Positions 1 to 5,760 of a stretch of 9,507 nt of DNA are shown piece after piece (the stretch's first letter is position 1; each line of letters starts with the position of its first letter). This DNA is from Nitrososphaerota archaeon (GTDB lineage Archaea > Thermoproteota > Nitrososphaeria > Nitrososphaerales > JACPRH01), in NCBI GenBank assembly GCA_029460375.1, contig JARPAQ010000054.1, positions 1 through 9,507 of the forward strand, given 5' to 3'. The notes below the pieces were generated by a model. That model saw only the letters and a list, made by a program, of their open reading frames with translations, was not told the DNA's origin and did not search any database. The position numbers were made by a program, and so were the translations under genes.

Positions 1-80
1 AGCAGTTGGAGCCTCGCGGCAATCGGGTAAAGATAGAGATCAATCCTTTTGAGATAAAGACTCTCAAAATAATGTTGTAG
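1..80 (+). CDS. C-terminal end of a glycoside hydrolase, probably family 38 alpha-mannosidase (partial)
   Basis: An open frame enters from the left edge (first whole codon at 3-5) and ends at TAG 78-80. The 25 visible residues include N-R-V-K-I-E-I-N-P-F-E-I-K-T-L-K-I. The pattern 'PFEIKTLKL' at the extreme C-terminus is typical of the last beta strand of family 38 alpha-mannosidases and some related glycoside hydrolases, which trim alpha-mannosides from glycans. The stop lies only 5 bp from the stop of the converging gene at 86-532. A run of five T at 90-94 could help end transcription. The start, catalytic domain and any signal peptide are outside the window, so the family assignment rests on this short tail alone. 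Confidence 0.55.
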   Translation, partial: QLEPRGNRVKIEINPFEIKTLKIML

Positions 81-85
81 AGACA

Positions 86-532
86 CTACTTTTTGCTGAG
101 TTTCAAAGCTCGGCTAACGGCTTTGGCCGCTTTAACAACAATACCGAACGAACGCGGTAATTTACCAAGCCTAACAAGCCTCAGTATCCTCACCATACTC
201 AAAGCCCTTAACATCCTGAAGTATGGCACAACGAATAAAATATCTAACCAGTGTTTCTTAAAGAAGGCCTTCGAATGCTCGGATCTATGATATTTCAGCA
301 TCAAGTCAGCTATGAATATCGGCAGAGCGAATATGGTGATGGCGTCTGTCACATATAGTATAGCGGGGTCCATTGTGATTAAACGTGCTTCATAAGCTAG
401 GAGACTTGTGGAAAATGCTGCAATCCAGACGAGAGACATAGTGTCCACGAAGAGATTCCAATACTTTATAGACTCAGAACTAGATACAGCCCCTTCTTGA
501 ACGAGAAGTTCAGATCTCCTCTCTGAATCCAC
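86..532 (-). CDS. Pore-less voltage-sensor domain membrane protein (S1-S4 only)
   Basis: A 148-residue protein with four predicted membrane segments: S1 at about 24-47, S2 at 56-81, S3 at 94-108 and S4 at 106-124. S4 has positive residues in strict three-residue spacing (R106, R109, S112, R115, R118, R121, K124), the hallmark of a voltage sensor. S2 carries F73-x-x-D76-x-x-x-K80-Y81, matching the charge-transfer-centre layout of Kv channels, and S3 has D97 in HWLD. The protein ends about 24 residues after S4 with a basic, amphipathic tail, so there is no S5, selectivity filter or S6. Similar modules occur in voltage-gated channels, Hv1 proton channels and voltage-sensing phosphatases; whether this one conducts ions, senses voltage for a partner or is a channel remnant cannot be told. 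The start is GTG at 532-530; an in-frame stop lies upstream with no ATG between. No clear ribosome binding site is visible. Confidence 0.82.
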   Translation of the reverse strand: MDSERRSELLVQEGAVSSSESIKYWNLFVDTMSLVWIAAFSTSLLAYEARLITMDPAILYVTDAITIFALPIFIADLMLKYHRSEHSKAFFKKHWLDILFVVPYFRMLRALSMVRILRLVRLGKLPRSFGIVVKAAKAVSRALKLSKK

Positions 533-616
533 TGGTACCAGTACACAATATCGTTTTTCAAATGAAATACTTGGGTGTCAAATTTCTAAAATCGATCTGT
601 CAAACCACGTAAATAT

Positions 617-1867
617 CTAGGTGTGAAGTAGATTTACAGTCACGTACTCCCCTCTACTTATCGACGTAACCCTTGCTGGGAGAACGATGAAGCCATCCGC
701 ATCTGCAACCGGTTTCATAAGTGAGGCTTCACCCAGCTTGGAGAGAGGCTGAGCCGCAGTTCCACCCCCTCGGTTTACGAGTTTGACGAAAAGAAGCTTC
801 CGGAAAGTAGTGGGGGTTCTTAGAGTCACATCATCAGCTATAGGGACTTGCACCTGTTTGAAGATAGGTTCAGGGTTTAGTCCGCATATCTGCCGGATTG
901 CAGGAAGGGCTATGAAGTAGAATGCTACTACTGTGGACTGGATCAGCCCCGGCATCATCACTATAGGTTTGCCGTCCACTACGCCGAGACCCGAGACTCT
1001 TCCAGGCACTATATCTATACCGTGAAGTATTAAGCCGGGACTGCCGGATCTGTCTATGGCGTTTGCAACAAGGTCTTTGGGTCCTTTCGATGTTCCACCT
1101 ATGGTGAGTAGAGCTTCGGCCGAATCTAAGCCTTCCCGTATCTTGCCTCGAATTGCAGCTTCATCATCTGGAACAACTCCCATCAACACCGGTTCACCTC
1201 CAGCCTCAGTGACTAGACTTGCTATTGCTAAGGATATGCCTGCGAACTTCTTTTCGCCTGTGGCTTCGATTCTATCAGTCAACTCATCGCCAACTGAAAG
1301 TATGGCCACCCGGGGTCTCTTCACAACCTTGATGCTCCATATCTCAAGAGCGGTCAGCAGAGCTATATCTTCAGAACGCACCTTACGCCCTCTCCTGAAT
1401 ACAACCTGATCCTTCGAGACATCTCGTCCAGCAGGCGTCACATGTTCTCCAGCTTGAACAGGTGCGCTCAGCGTTACTAAATCGTCATCCGACACCATCA
1501 CATCCTCCACCTTTACAGCAGAGTCTGCGCCCTTCGGCATGAATCCGCCTGTGGGGATGTAGCATGCCTCTGTATTTTTTACTTCTATGTTTGGCTGCTT
1601 TTCGAGTTTTATCTTTCCCATTATCTTGAGTTTGGCTGGGTGGCTGTCTGTTGCGTCGGTGGTGTCTTCTGATTTTACTGCGTAGCCGTCTATTAGTGAT
1701 TTGGCGTGTGGCGGCAGGTTGGTTTGCGATGTTATGTCTTCGGCTAGTATCCGTCCTGTAAGGGAGTTTATCGGCGTTTCTTCAACTTCTGGTCGGGCCT
1801 TAACTTCCTGCTTTATCTTGGCTATGTACTCCTCGACTGCAACGTATCTTATACTGGAAGTTGGCAA
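617..1867 (-). CDS. Divergent MoeA-like molybdopterin molybdenumtransferase paralogue
   Basis: At 416 residues this has normal MoeA length and domain order. MoeA inserts molybdate (or tungstate) into adenylylated molybdopterin in the cytoplasm. Recognisable motifs are LPPHAKSLIDGYAV (51-64; canonical S-A-M-D-G-Y-A, D60 kept), IPTGGFMPKGAD (104-115), LSVGDEL (190-196), a MogA-like domain at about 184-325 and a C-terminal domain IV at about 335-415 ending AdG-LP-GEYVTV. Several ligand motifs differ. GGvSvGxxD has become GGTSKGPKD (257-265), the lysine-bearing KPGKP loop has become IVPGRV (286-291), and GLPGNP has become MMPGLI (304-309). The fold is secure but the standard activity is not; a paralogue with a changed substrate is possible. 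The start is TTG (1867-1865), chosen because the MoeA N-terminal pattern begins just after it. The gene begins 25 bp after the stop of the upstream carbonic-anhydrase-like gene, so they may share a transcript. No other cofactor genes are nearby. Confidence 0.85.
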   Translation of the reverse strand: MPTSSIRYVAVEEYIAKIKQEVKARPEVEETPINSLTGRILAEDITSQTNLPPHAKSLIDGYAVKSEDTTDATDSHPAKLKIMGKIKLEKQPNIEVKNTEACYIPTGGFMPKGADSAVKVEDVMVSDDDLVTLSAPVQAGEHVTPAGRDVSKDQVVFRRGRKVRSEDIALLTALEIWSIKVVKRPRVAILSVGDELTDRIEATGEKKFAGISLAIASLVTEAGGEPVLMGVVPDDEAAIRGKIREGLDSAEALLTIGGTSKGPKDLVANAIDRSGSPGLILHGIDIVPGRVSGLGVVDGKPIVMMPGLIQSTVVAFYFIALPAIRQICGLNPEPIFKQVQVPIADDVTLRTPTTFRKLLFVKLVNRGGGTAAQPLSKLGEASLMKPVADADGFIVLPARVTSISRGEYVTVNLLHT

Positions 1868-1889
1868 CGCCTTTCTGCTTCTTGTGATG

Positions 1890-1898
1890 AGTTTAAAT
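1890..1898 (-). promoter_or_regulatory. Possible TATA box for the MoeA-like gene
   Basis: On the minus strand CATTTAAAC overlaps the stop codon of the gene at 1893-2420. Its centre is about 27 nt before the TTG start at 1867, the usual archaeal TATA-to-start-site distance for a leaderless transcript. The box is short and could be chance; read-through from the upstream gene is equally likely. Confidence 0.25.
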
Positions 1899-2420
1899 GG
1901 TTTCTTGAGGCTCTGCGTTCTTGTGATGTTGAGATAGCCGGAAGTACTCTTCGCCTCTCTGCTTCAAAAGTTCTATATCATTCTTCCTGAGTTTTCTGAT
2001 AACTGAGGAGGGTACGCCGACTGAAAGGGAGTGGCTGGGGATCTTAGCGTCTTCTCTCACAACTGCTCCTGCACCTATTATCGACGGACCTTCTACTTCT
2101 GCGCCTGAAAGCACGGTGGCGCTTATCCCTACTATAACGTAGTCACCTATTCTGCACCCGTGTATCACGGAGTTGTGACCTATTGTAGCACGGTCCCCTA
2201 TCTGGACTGGGTGATCTGTATCCACGTGTATGGTGCAGTTGTCCTGTATGCTGGTGAACTGCCCTATTCGTATGCTGTTCAGGTCGCCTCTTATCACAGC
2301 GTTCTCCCAGATACTGCTTCCTTCACCTATCTCTACATCCCCTATGATTACTGCTCTAGGGGATATGTAGGCGGAAGAATGGATCTTCGGTTTCTTTCCT
2401 TCAAATATTATTATCGGCAA
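1893..2420 (-). CDS. Gamma-carbonic-anhydrase-like (CamH/YrdA-type) left-handed beta-helix protein
   Basis: A 175-residue protein built of imperfect hexapeptide repeats (for example VIIGDVEIGEGSSI at 24-37, and later IGDRATIGHNSVIHG), expected to fold as a left-handed beta helix and assemble as a trimer. The three zinc or iron ligands of the gamma-carbonic anhydrase family are present: H65 (CTIHVD), H82 and H87 (IGHNSVIHG). The RGD triad (44-46) and Q59-D60-N61 of the family are also present. The acidic loop of the classic Methanosarcina Cam is absent, so this is the CamH/YrdA/PaaY-like branch, where activity as a CO2 hydratase varies. The C-terminal helix (about 143-165) is typical of the family. 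The start is TTG (2420-2418): an in-frame TAG lies a few codons upstream with no ATG or GTG between, and the family N-terminus (P-I-I-I-F-E-G-K-K-P) begins immediately. The MoeA-like gene follows after 25 bp. Confidence 0.9.
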   Translation of the reverse strand: MPIIIFEGKKPKIHSSAYISPRAVIIGDVEIGEGSSIWENAVIRGDLNSIRIGQFTSIQDNCTIHVDTDHPVQIGDRATIGHNSVIHGCRIGDYVIVGISATVLSGAEVEGPSIIGAGAVVREDAKIPSHSLSVGVPSSVIRKLRKNDIELLKQRGEEYFRLSQHHKNAEPQETI

Positions 2421-2452
2421 GGGGCTCTCTGTCTATATCGGTTGAATTGAGA

Positions 2453-2458
2453 TTTAAA
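2453..2458 (-). promoter_or_regulatory. Probable TATA box for the gamma-CA-like gene
   Basis: TTTAAA on the minus strand, centred about 35 nt upstream of the TTG start, would place the transcript start near 2429 and give a leader of under 10 nt. The 93-bp gap 2421-2513 shows no other signal except a weaker GATATAG closer to the start. Confidence 0.4.
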
Positions 2459-2513
2459 GATGTATATCTTCCCAAAGTGACAAATATTCTGTCTCAGAGA
2501 AATACGAGAGGAG

Positions 2514-2876
2514 TCAGTGGGGTATATAGAGTCTGAGTCTATCTGCCACCAGTGTAATGAGAGCTGGTGATGCCAGCGGTTTTGTTCCGATAGCTACGAC
2601 GCTGTCTTTTGTGGGGAATATCATCATCTGACCTTGCGTGAAGTTGAACAGGAAGTAGTTGCAGCGCCCATACCGTTCTTCAAGTTTTGCAACGACATCT
2701 TTCATCATGTGCACGAATATGTCGAAATGCTTCTGGGGGGTGTTGCTTTTTACGGGTATGTTTGTCTCCATCGCTAGGACTTTGCCTCCAGGGTTTGCTG
2801 CGACTGCTGCGAACTCTATTTCGGCGCTCAGGACTAGGAGATCTTTGCAGAGGGTTTGAGCTTCAGATTCGTCCAT
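2514..2876 (-). CDS. Small roadblock/longin-like protein of unknown function
   Basis: A 120-residue soluble protein with no signal peptide and no membrane segment. The predicted order is an N-terminal helix (about 3-20), a strand with a turn at NPGGKVLAME (28-37), a helix with HFDIFVHMMKDVVAKLEERYG (about 50-70), strands YFLFNFTQGQMMIFPT (74-89) and DSVVAIGTK (91-99), then a C-terminal helix ALITLVADRLRLYI. This alternation resembles roadblock/LC7-type small regulatory domains and short hypothetical proteins common in Thaumarchaeota and relatives; I judged this by eye only. Such proteins often work with small GTPases or sensory complexes, but no GTPase gene lies nearby, so no function is assigned. 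The start ATG (2876-2874) is well placed relative to a TATA box, with no ribosome binding site, which suggests leaderless translation. The neighbouring gamma-CA-like gene has its own promoter-like box. Confidence 0.8.
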   Translation of the reverse strand: MDESEAQTLCKDLLVLSAEIEFAAVAANPGGKVLAMETNIPVKSNTPQKHFDIFVHMMKDVVAKLEERYGRCNYFLFNFTQGQMMIFPTKDSVVAIGTKPLASPALITLVADRLRLYIPH

Positions 2877-2902
2877 TTGTAAGCCTAAAGTAGATTAGTT
2901 CC

Positions 2903-2908
2903 ATATAA
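2903..2908 (-). promoter_or_regulatory. TATA box for the small roadblock-like gene
   Basis: The minus-strand sequence ACTTATATGG has its TTATAT core about 29 nt before the ATG at 2876. With the usual archaeal spacing, transcription would start at or within a few bases of the ATG, so the message is probably leaderless. Confidence 0.5.
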
Positions 2909-3033
2909 GTTAATAGGCAGATCGGTGATAATTTAGAGAATAGTCGGTGAGATTGATGGTGCTGCCTTTGCTAGGCTGAAGCATGGTGGAAGTAGGAGGG
3001 TAATCTTTAAGGGAATTGAGTGTAGCGTGGAGT

Positions 3034-3040
3034 AGAGGTG
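3034..3040 (+). promoter_or_regulatory. Ribosome binding site of the small cysteine-rich gene
   Basis: AGAGGTG, a good match to the archaeal anti-SD complement (AGGAGGTGAT), followed by 10 nt and ATG at 3051. A TATA-like CTTTAAGG at about 3004-3011 is spaced to start transcription near 3034-3038. Together these support the short gene as real. Confidence 0.45.
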
Positions 3041-3050
3041 TGATATCTGG

Positions 3051-3215
3051 ATGGGTTGTAGATGTAAGGGGTGCGGTTGCTCTACCGATTGTGGTGAAGA
3101 TCTTTGTTCATTATGCGAATCTCCGGAAGAACTTTCAGCAGCCCAGAGAGAATCAGTCTCCCTTGATCCTTCTATGAGATCGTGTAGATATTATAATTCT
3201 GGTAGAAAGGGCTAA
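3051..3215 (+). CDS. Small cysteine-rich, probably metal-binding protein
   Basis: A 54-codon frame, ATG 3051 to TAA 3213-3215, in the otherwise empty gap 2877-3255. Eight of 54 residues are cysteine (C3, C5, C8, C10, C14, C19, C22, C45), arranged CxCxxCxC-x3-C-x4-CxxC in the first 22 residues. The rest is a charged stretch (SPEEL, 24-28) with a basic end. Such density suggests binding of zinc or another soft metal, as in zinc-ribbon miniproteins or metallothionein-like proteins. I do not recognise a named family. A ribosome binding site at 3034-3040 supports translation. The same frame is open upstream for about 32 codons before a TAG at 3033-3035, with no ATG, GTG or TTG start in that part. 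The gene converges on hisS, 40 bp away. It could also be chance, but the cysteine pattern and the ribosome binding site together argue against that. Confidence 0.55.
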   Translation: MGCRCKGCGCSTDCGEDLCSLCESPEELSAAQRESVSLDPSMRSCRYYNSGRKG

Positions 3216-3255
3216 AGATAATCAACCTATGTTCGTATTGAGTTCATGCGGGTTC

Positions 3256-4533
3256 CTAGAGGCTGCTTCTTAATCTGGCTTCGAGCTCCTCCAGCGGAAT
3301 CTTCGACTCTGCACCGCTTTCCATATCTCTTAAAGTCACCTTACGTTCAGCATAGTCTCTGGGGCCCACTATCACGAATAGGGATGCAGATTTTGAGGCG
3401 TATTCGAGTTGTTTTCTGAGAGTTCTGCCTGAAACTTCGATATCAACAGGCAATCCTCTTCGCCTCAGGTTTGAAGTTATCTCCGCAGCTACACCTGCCA
3501 TGTCTTCACCCACATATCCTATGAAGACCCTCTTGGATTCCACACCGGTCTCTTCTCGCTTGGATAACGCCAGTATAGTTCGCTCAACACCTCCTGCTAC
3601 TCCTGTAGCACCCATATCGCTTCTACCAAATATTTCCGGCAGGATGTCATACCTCCCTCCGCCGGCTAATGCGCCTAGGTTCCGCTTCTCGTTTTCGAAG
3701 ACTTCGAAGACTATACCTGTATAGTAGTCCAATCCCCGTACTATTCCCATATTCAGAGTCACGTTAGGAACTCTCCTCGCCTTCAACGCATCCACCAAGC
3801 GAGTCATATCCTCGATCTGCTGCAGCCCCTCATTGACCAGAGAATCTAATACACGCTCCGGCTTGCCTTTCAGACTGCCAAACTCTGTCAGTCTACTCAG
3901 GGCTTCCCGGTCTACACCCTTCCCAGCATATTCTTCCAAAACTTCGTCAACATTCTTTCTTTCAAGTTTATCAACTGCTCTCAGCAGAGTTAGAATCTTG
4001 TTCTCATCAGAGATGCCGAGTCTGCTACGTATGAACTCCTCGATGATGCGTCTGTCACCTATCTCGATGGATGCTTCCTTCAGCCCCAGCTTATCGAGCA
4101 GAGTTGAAGTGAAATCCACAATCTCCGCATCAGCGTCTATGCTCTTAGTCCCGAATATCTCTGCATCCCACTGGTAGAACCAGCGGTACCGCCCGTACTG
4201 AGGCTCATCATACCGCCACATGCCTGAGAAGGCACCTATCTTGATGGGGAGAGGAAGCCCACGGTTGGAGATAACATATCTTGTCAACCCCACTGTAAGG
4301 TCGAATCTTAACCCCACATCTCGACCACCCTTATCCTTGAAATGATATACTTCGTCTCTTATTCCGGCTCCGCTCTTAGCCTCTAAAGTCTGAAGCATCT
4401 CAATAGGTGAGGGCTCCATCAACCTGAAGCCGAAGACCCTAGCGACCTCTATGAAAGTAGCTCTTACCCTCTCTAGAGCCTCATACTCCTCAGGCTTTAG
4501 ATCACGCATACCGCGGGGCAGAGAAAGATCCAT
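3256..4533 (-). CDS. hisS: Histidyl-tRNA synthetase
   Basis: A 425-residue class II aminoacyl-tRNA synthetase that charges tRNA-His using ATP in the cytoplasm. It begins with the family signature LPRGMRD (5-11). It shows motif 2 as FSGMWRYDEPQYGRYRWFYQ (102-121), the histidine-specific loops RGLDYYTGIVFEVF (266-279) and AGGGRYD (290-296), and motif 3 as GVAGGVERTI (311-320). The C-terminal HGTP anticodon-binding domain spans about 334-420. All expected regions are present and the length is normal. In motif 2 the usual R-E-F-Y-Q is R-W-F-Y-Q (W118), and the LRPEGT-type loop is LRFDLT (75-80), as in archaeal enzymes. The ATG (4533-4531) is preceded by AAGGAGGG (4544-4537) three bases away, and an ATTATAAA-type box lies at 4557-4564. 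The gene sits 58 bp downstream of rfcS on the same strand, so it may be expressed both with rfcS and from its own promoter. Confidence 0.97.
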   Translation of the reverse strand: MDLSLPRGMRDLKPEEYEALERVRATFIEVARVFGFRLMEPSPIEMLQTLEAKSGAGIRDEVYHFKDKGGRDVGLRFDLTVGLTRYVISNRGLPLPIKIGAFSGMWRYDEPQYGRYRWFYQWDAEIFGTKSIDADAEIVDFTSTLLDKLGLKEASIEIGDRRIIEEFIRSRLGISDENKILTLLRAVDKLERKNVDEVLEEYAGKGVDREALSRLTEFGSLKGKPERVLDSLVNEGLQQIEDMTRLVDALKARRVPNVTLNMGIVRGLDYYTGIVFEVFENEKRNLGALAGGGRYDILPEIFGRSDMGATGVAGGVERTILALSKREETGVESKRVFIGYVGEDMAGVAAEITSNLRRRGLPVDIEVSGRTLRKQLEYASKSASLFVIVGPRDYAERKVTLRDMESGAESKIPLEELEARLRSSL

Positions 4534-4536
4534 CTA

Positions 4537-4544
4537 CCCTCCTT
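4537..4544 (-). promoter_or_regulatory. Strong ribosome binding site of hisS
   Basis: AAGGAGGG on the minus strand ends 3 nt before the ATG at 4533. It is the strongest Shine-Dalgarno match in the window and fixes the hisS start. Confidence 0.65.
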
Positions 4545-4556
4545 CACAAGAGCAGA

Positions 4557-4564
4557 ATTATAAA
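4557..4564 (-). promoter_or_regulatory. TATA box between rfcS and hisS
   Basis: TTTATAAT on the minus strand, centred 27-28 nt before the hisS ATG. The spacing predicts a transcript starting close to the ATG, which would leave out part of the ribosome binding site. The box may therefore serve one mode (leaderless) and rfcS read-through the other (SD-led). Confidence 0.4.
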
Positions 4565-4591
4565 GATACCCACGTATCCCGTCGCATAAAC

Positions 4592-5581
4592 CTACTTGCT
4601 CTTGAAACCTATGTCTCGCCCTATTCGACCCAGCTCCGCCAGAAGTGCTGTGAGCTGTATTTCAGGGTGAGCGCCCACTATGAGGCGGTAGTCGTACTTC
4701 GCCATGACTTCCGAGGCTTCTCCTAGGTTTGGAAGTCCGAGTTTCACGATGGTTTCGTTGGCGTACTTTAGGAAGTCTCTTTCAGATAATCCGTATACTC
4801 TGGTCAGCTCGATCAACTGCATACGTGCATCATTCAGCTTCCCTTCCAAAGCTAGGTTGACAACATCCTTCACTTTGGCTTTGCCTGATATTCCCGCGGT
4901 CTTTCGAACATTTTCGCTGTTGACTTCACCGAGGGTAGATGCTGACTCCAGGATGTTTATGGCGTGCCGAAGATCGCCTTCCGCCGCCTCGGAGAGTATC
5001 GGTAATGCCGCCTTATCGAACTTCACAGCCTCCTTCTCACATATCTCAGCAAGATAATTCACGACATCCTCTTCGTTGAGTCTGCTGAACCTGAATATGG
5101 CGCAGCGACTCTGAATAGGCTCGATTATCCGTGAAGAGTAGTTACCTATCAGGATGAACCGGGTGCCTCTGGAGTATGTCTCCATGATTCTTCGTAGAGC
5201 AGTCTGAGCGTCACTCGTCATCTCATCAGCCTCATCTAATATGATTATTCTGAACGGTATCTCCACACGTCTATCCGCATACCTAGCAAAAGTCTTCACC
5301 CGGTCTCTAACTGTGTTTATACCCCGCTCATCCGAAGCGTTCAACTCTAAAGTGAAGTCTCGCCAATACTTGTTCAGAACAGTACGCGCAATACATAGAG
5401 CCGTTGTCGTCTTACCCGTCCCAGGTGGCCCCGCGAAGAGGAGGTGAGGCATATTCCCCGGCGACTTGATCATAGACTTTAGCCGCTCCATAGCAGCTTT
5501 CTGATTCACAATATCGTCAAGCCGCATAGGCCTGTACTTCTCGGTCCACATAATAGATTCTTGTGATTCTTCTTCGGACAT
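4592..5581 (-). CDS. rfcS: Replication factor C small subunit (clamp-loader ATPase)
   Basis: A AAA+ ATPase that, with the large subunit RfcL, opens and loads the PCNA sliding clamp at primer-template junctions. Numbering from the GTG at 5590, the motifs are the N-terminal W-T-E-K-Y-R-P box (15-21), Walker A GPPGTGKTT (54-62), RFC box LNASDERG (83-90), Walker B IILDEADEM (116-124), sensor 1 GNYSSRI (149-155), SRC arginine finger (161-163) and sensor 2 GDLRHAIN (205-212). A helical collar domain fills about 235-330. All catalytic residues are intact. The frame can open at GTG 5590, but I place the start at ATG 5581-5579: AAGGTG (5593-5588) then sits 6 nt before it, whereas the GTG is part of that ribosome binding site. 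This gives 329 residues, the usual length. No RfcL gene is in the window. The gene is divergent from gins23-mcm and upstream of hisS. Confidence 0.96.
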   Translation of the reverse strand: MSEEESQESIMWTEKYRPMRLDDIVNQKAAMERLKSMIKSPGNMPHLLFAGPPGTGKTTTALCIARTVLNKYWRDFTLELNASDERGINTVRDRVKTFARYADRRVEIPFRIIILDEADEMTSDAQTALRRIMETYSRGTRFILIGNYSSRIIEPIQSRCAIFRFSRLNEEDVVNYLAEICEKEAVKFDKAALPILSEAAEGDLRHAINILESASTLGEVNSENVRKTAGISGKAKVKDVVNLALEGKLNDARMQLIELTRVYGLSERDFLKYANETIVKLGLPNLGEASEVMAKYDYRLIVGAHPEIQLTALLAELGRIGRDIGFKSK

Positions 5582-5587
5582 AGCCTG

Positions 5588-5593
5588 CACCTT
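5588..5593 (-). promoter_or_regulatory. Ribosome binding site that decides the rfcS start
   Basis: AAGGTG on the minus strand lies 6 nt before ATG 5581. Its last three bases are the alternative GTG start at 5590, so the ATG is the better choice. Confidence 0.5.
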
Positions 5594-5605
5594 GTTCAGG
5601 GTTAA

Positions 5606-5721
5606 ACCGCCAGCTTTATTATTATTTAAGGCGGCGGATATTGATTCTTATCTGGCGATCTAAGAGTGCTTTTCGAAGAAAGAGATGTTAAACAAGTTTG
5701 ATAAAGTAGACACCGCCAGAT
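5606..5721. repeat. Three copies of a CGCCAG element in the rfcS / gins23-mcm divergent region
   Basis: ACCGCCAG occurs on the + strand at 5606-5613 and again at 5712-5719. The complement ATCTGGCG occurs at 5650-5657, making an 8-bp perfect inverted repeat with CGCCAGAT at 5714-5721. Both + strand copies are followed within a few bases by CTTTA. One copy lies just downstream of the rfcS TATA box and another just upstream of the gins23 TATA box, as expected for operator sites. No binding protein is known to me. Confidence 0.45.
5622..5629 (-). promoter_or_regulatory. TATA box of rfcS
   Basis: TTAAATAA on the minus strand, preceded by a GC-rich CCGCC. Its centre is about 45 nt before the ATG at 5581, so the transcript would start near 5599 with a leader of about 18 nt that contains the AAGGTG ribosome binding site. 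Confidence 0.5.
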
Positions 5722-5733
5722 GCTTTAACAACA

Positions 5734-5741
5734 TTAAATAA
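5734..5741 (+). promoter_or_regulatory. TATA box of the gins23-mcm operon
   Basis: TTAAATAA on the + strand, the same octamer as the divergent rfcS box. Its centre is about 24 nt before the ATG at 5761 and 42 nt before the in-frame ATG at 5779. This predicts leaderless or very short-leader initiation; no ribosome binding site precedes either ATG. Confidence 0.5.
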
Positions 5742-5760
5742 TACATACCACGAAAAGCCC

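Noticed and set aside
1..85. Open minus-strand frame after the voltage-sensor stop, which might encode a lost pore domain
   Set aside because: The residues read after the TAG at 88-86 do not resemble S5 or a selectivity filter, and this stretch is already explained by the + strand glycoside hydrolase tail.
1701..1937. Plus-strand frame of 78 codons opposite the MoeA-like gene start
   Set aside because: It is antisense to a well-supported gene, lacks a ribosome binding site and has no recognisable domain. The same holds for the other antisense frames opposite hisS, rfcS and mcm.
2940..3050. Possible C/D box guide RNA or tRNA in the gap before the cysteine-rich gene
   Set aside because: TTGATGG and CTGA-like bits are present, but box C is imperfect and no convincing second box pair is seen. 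No tRNA cloverleaf or T-arm could be built.
5582..5760. Replication origin between rfcS and gins23
   Set aside because: The region is AT-rich and lies between replication genes, but I find no ORB-like element with a G-string, no duplex-unwinding repeats and no cdc6/orc1 gene nearby. Promoter function explains the sequence.
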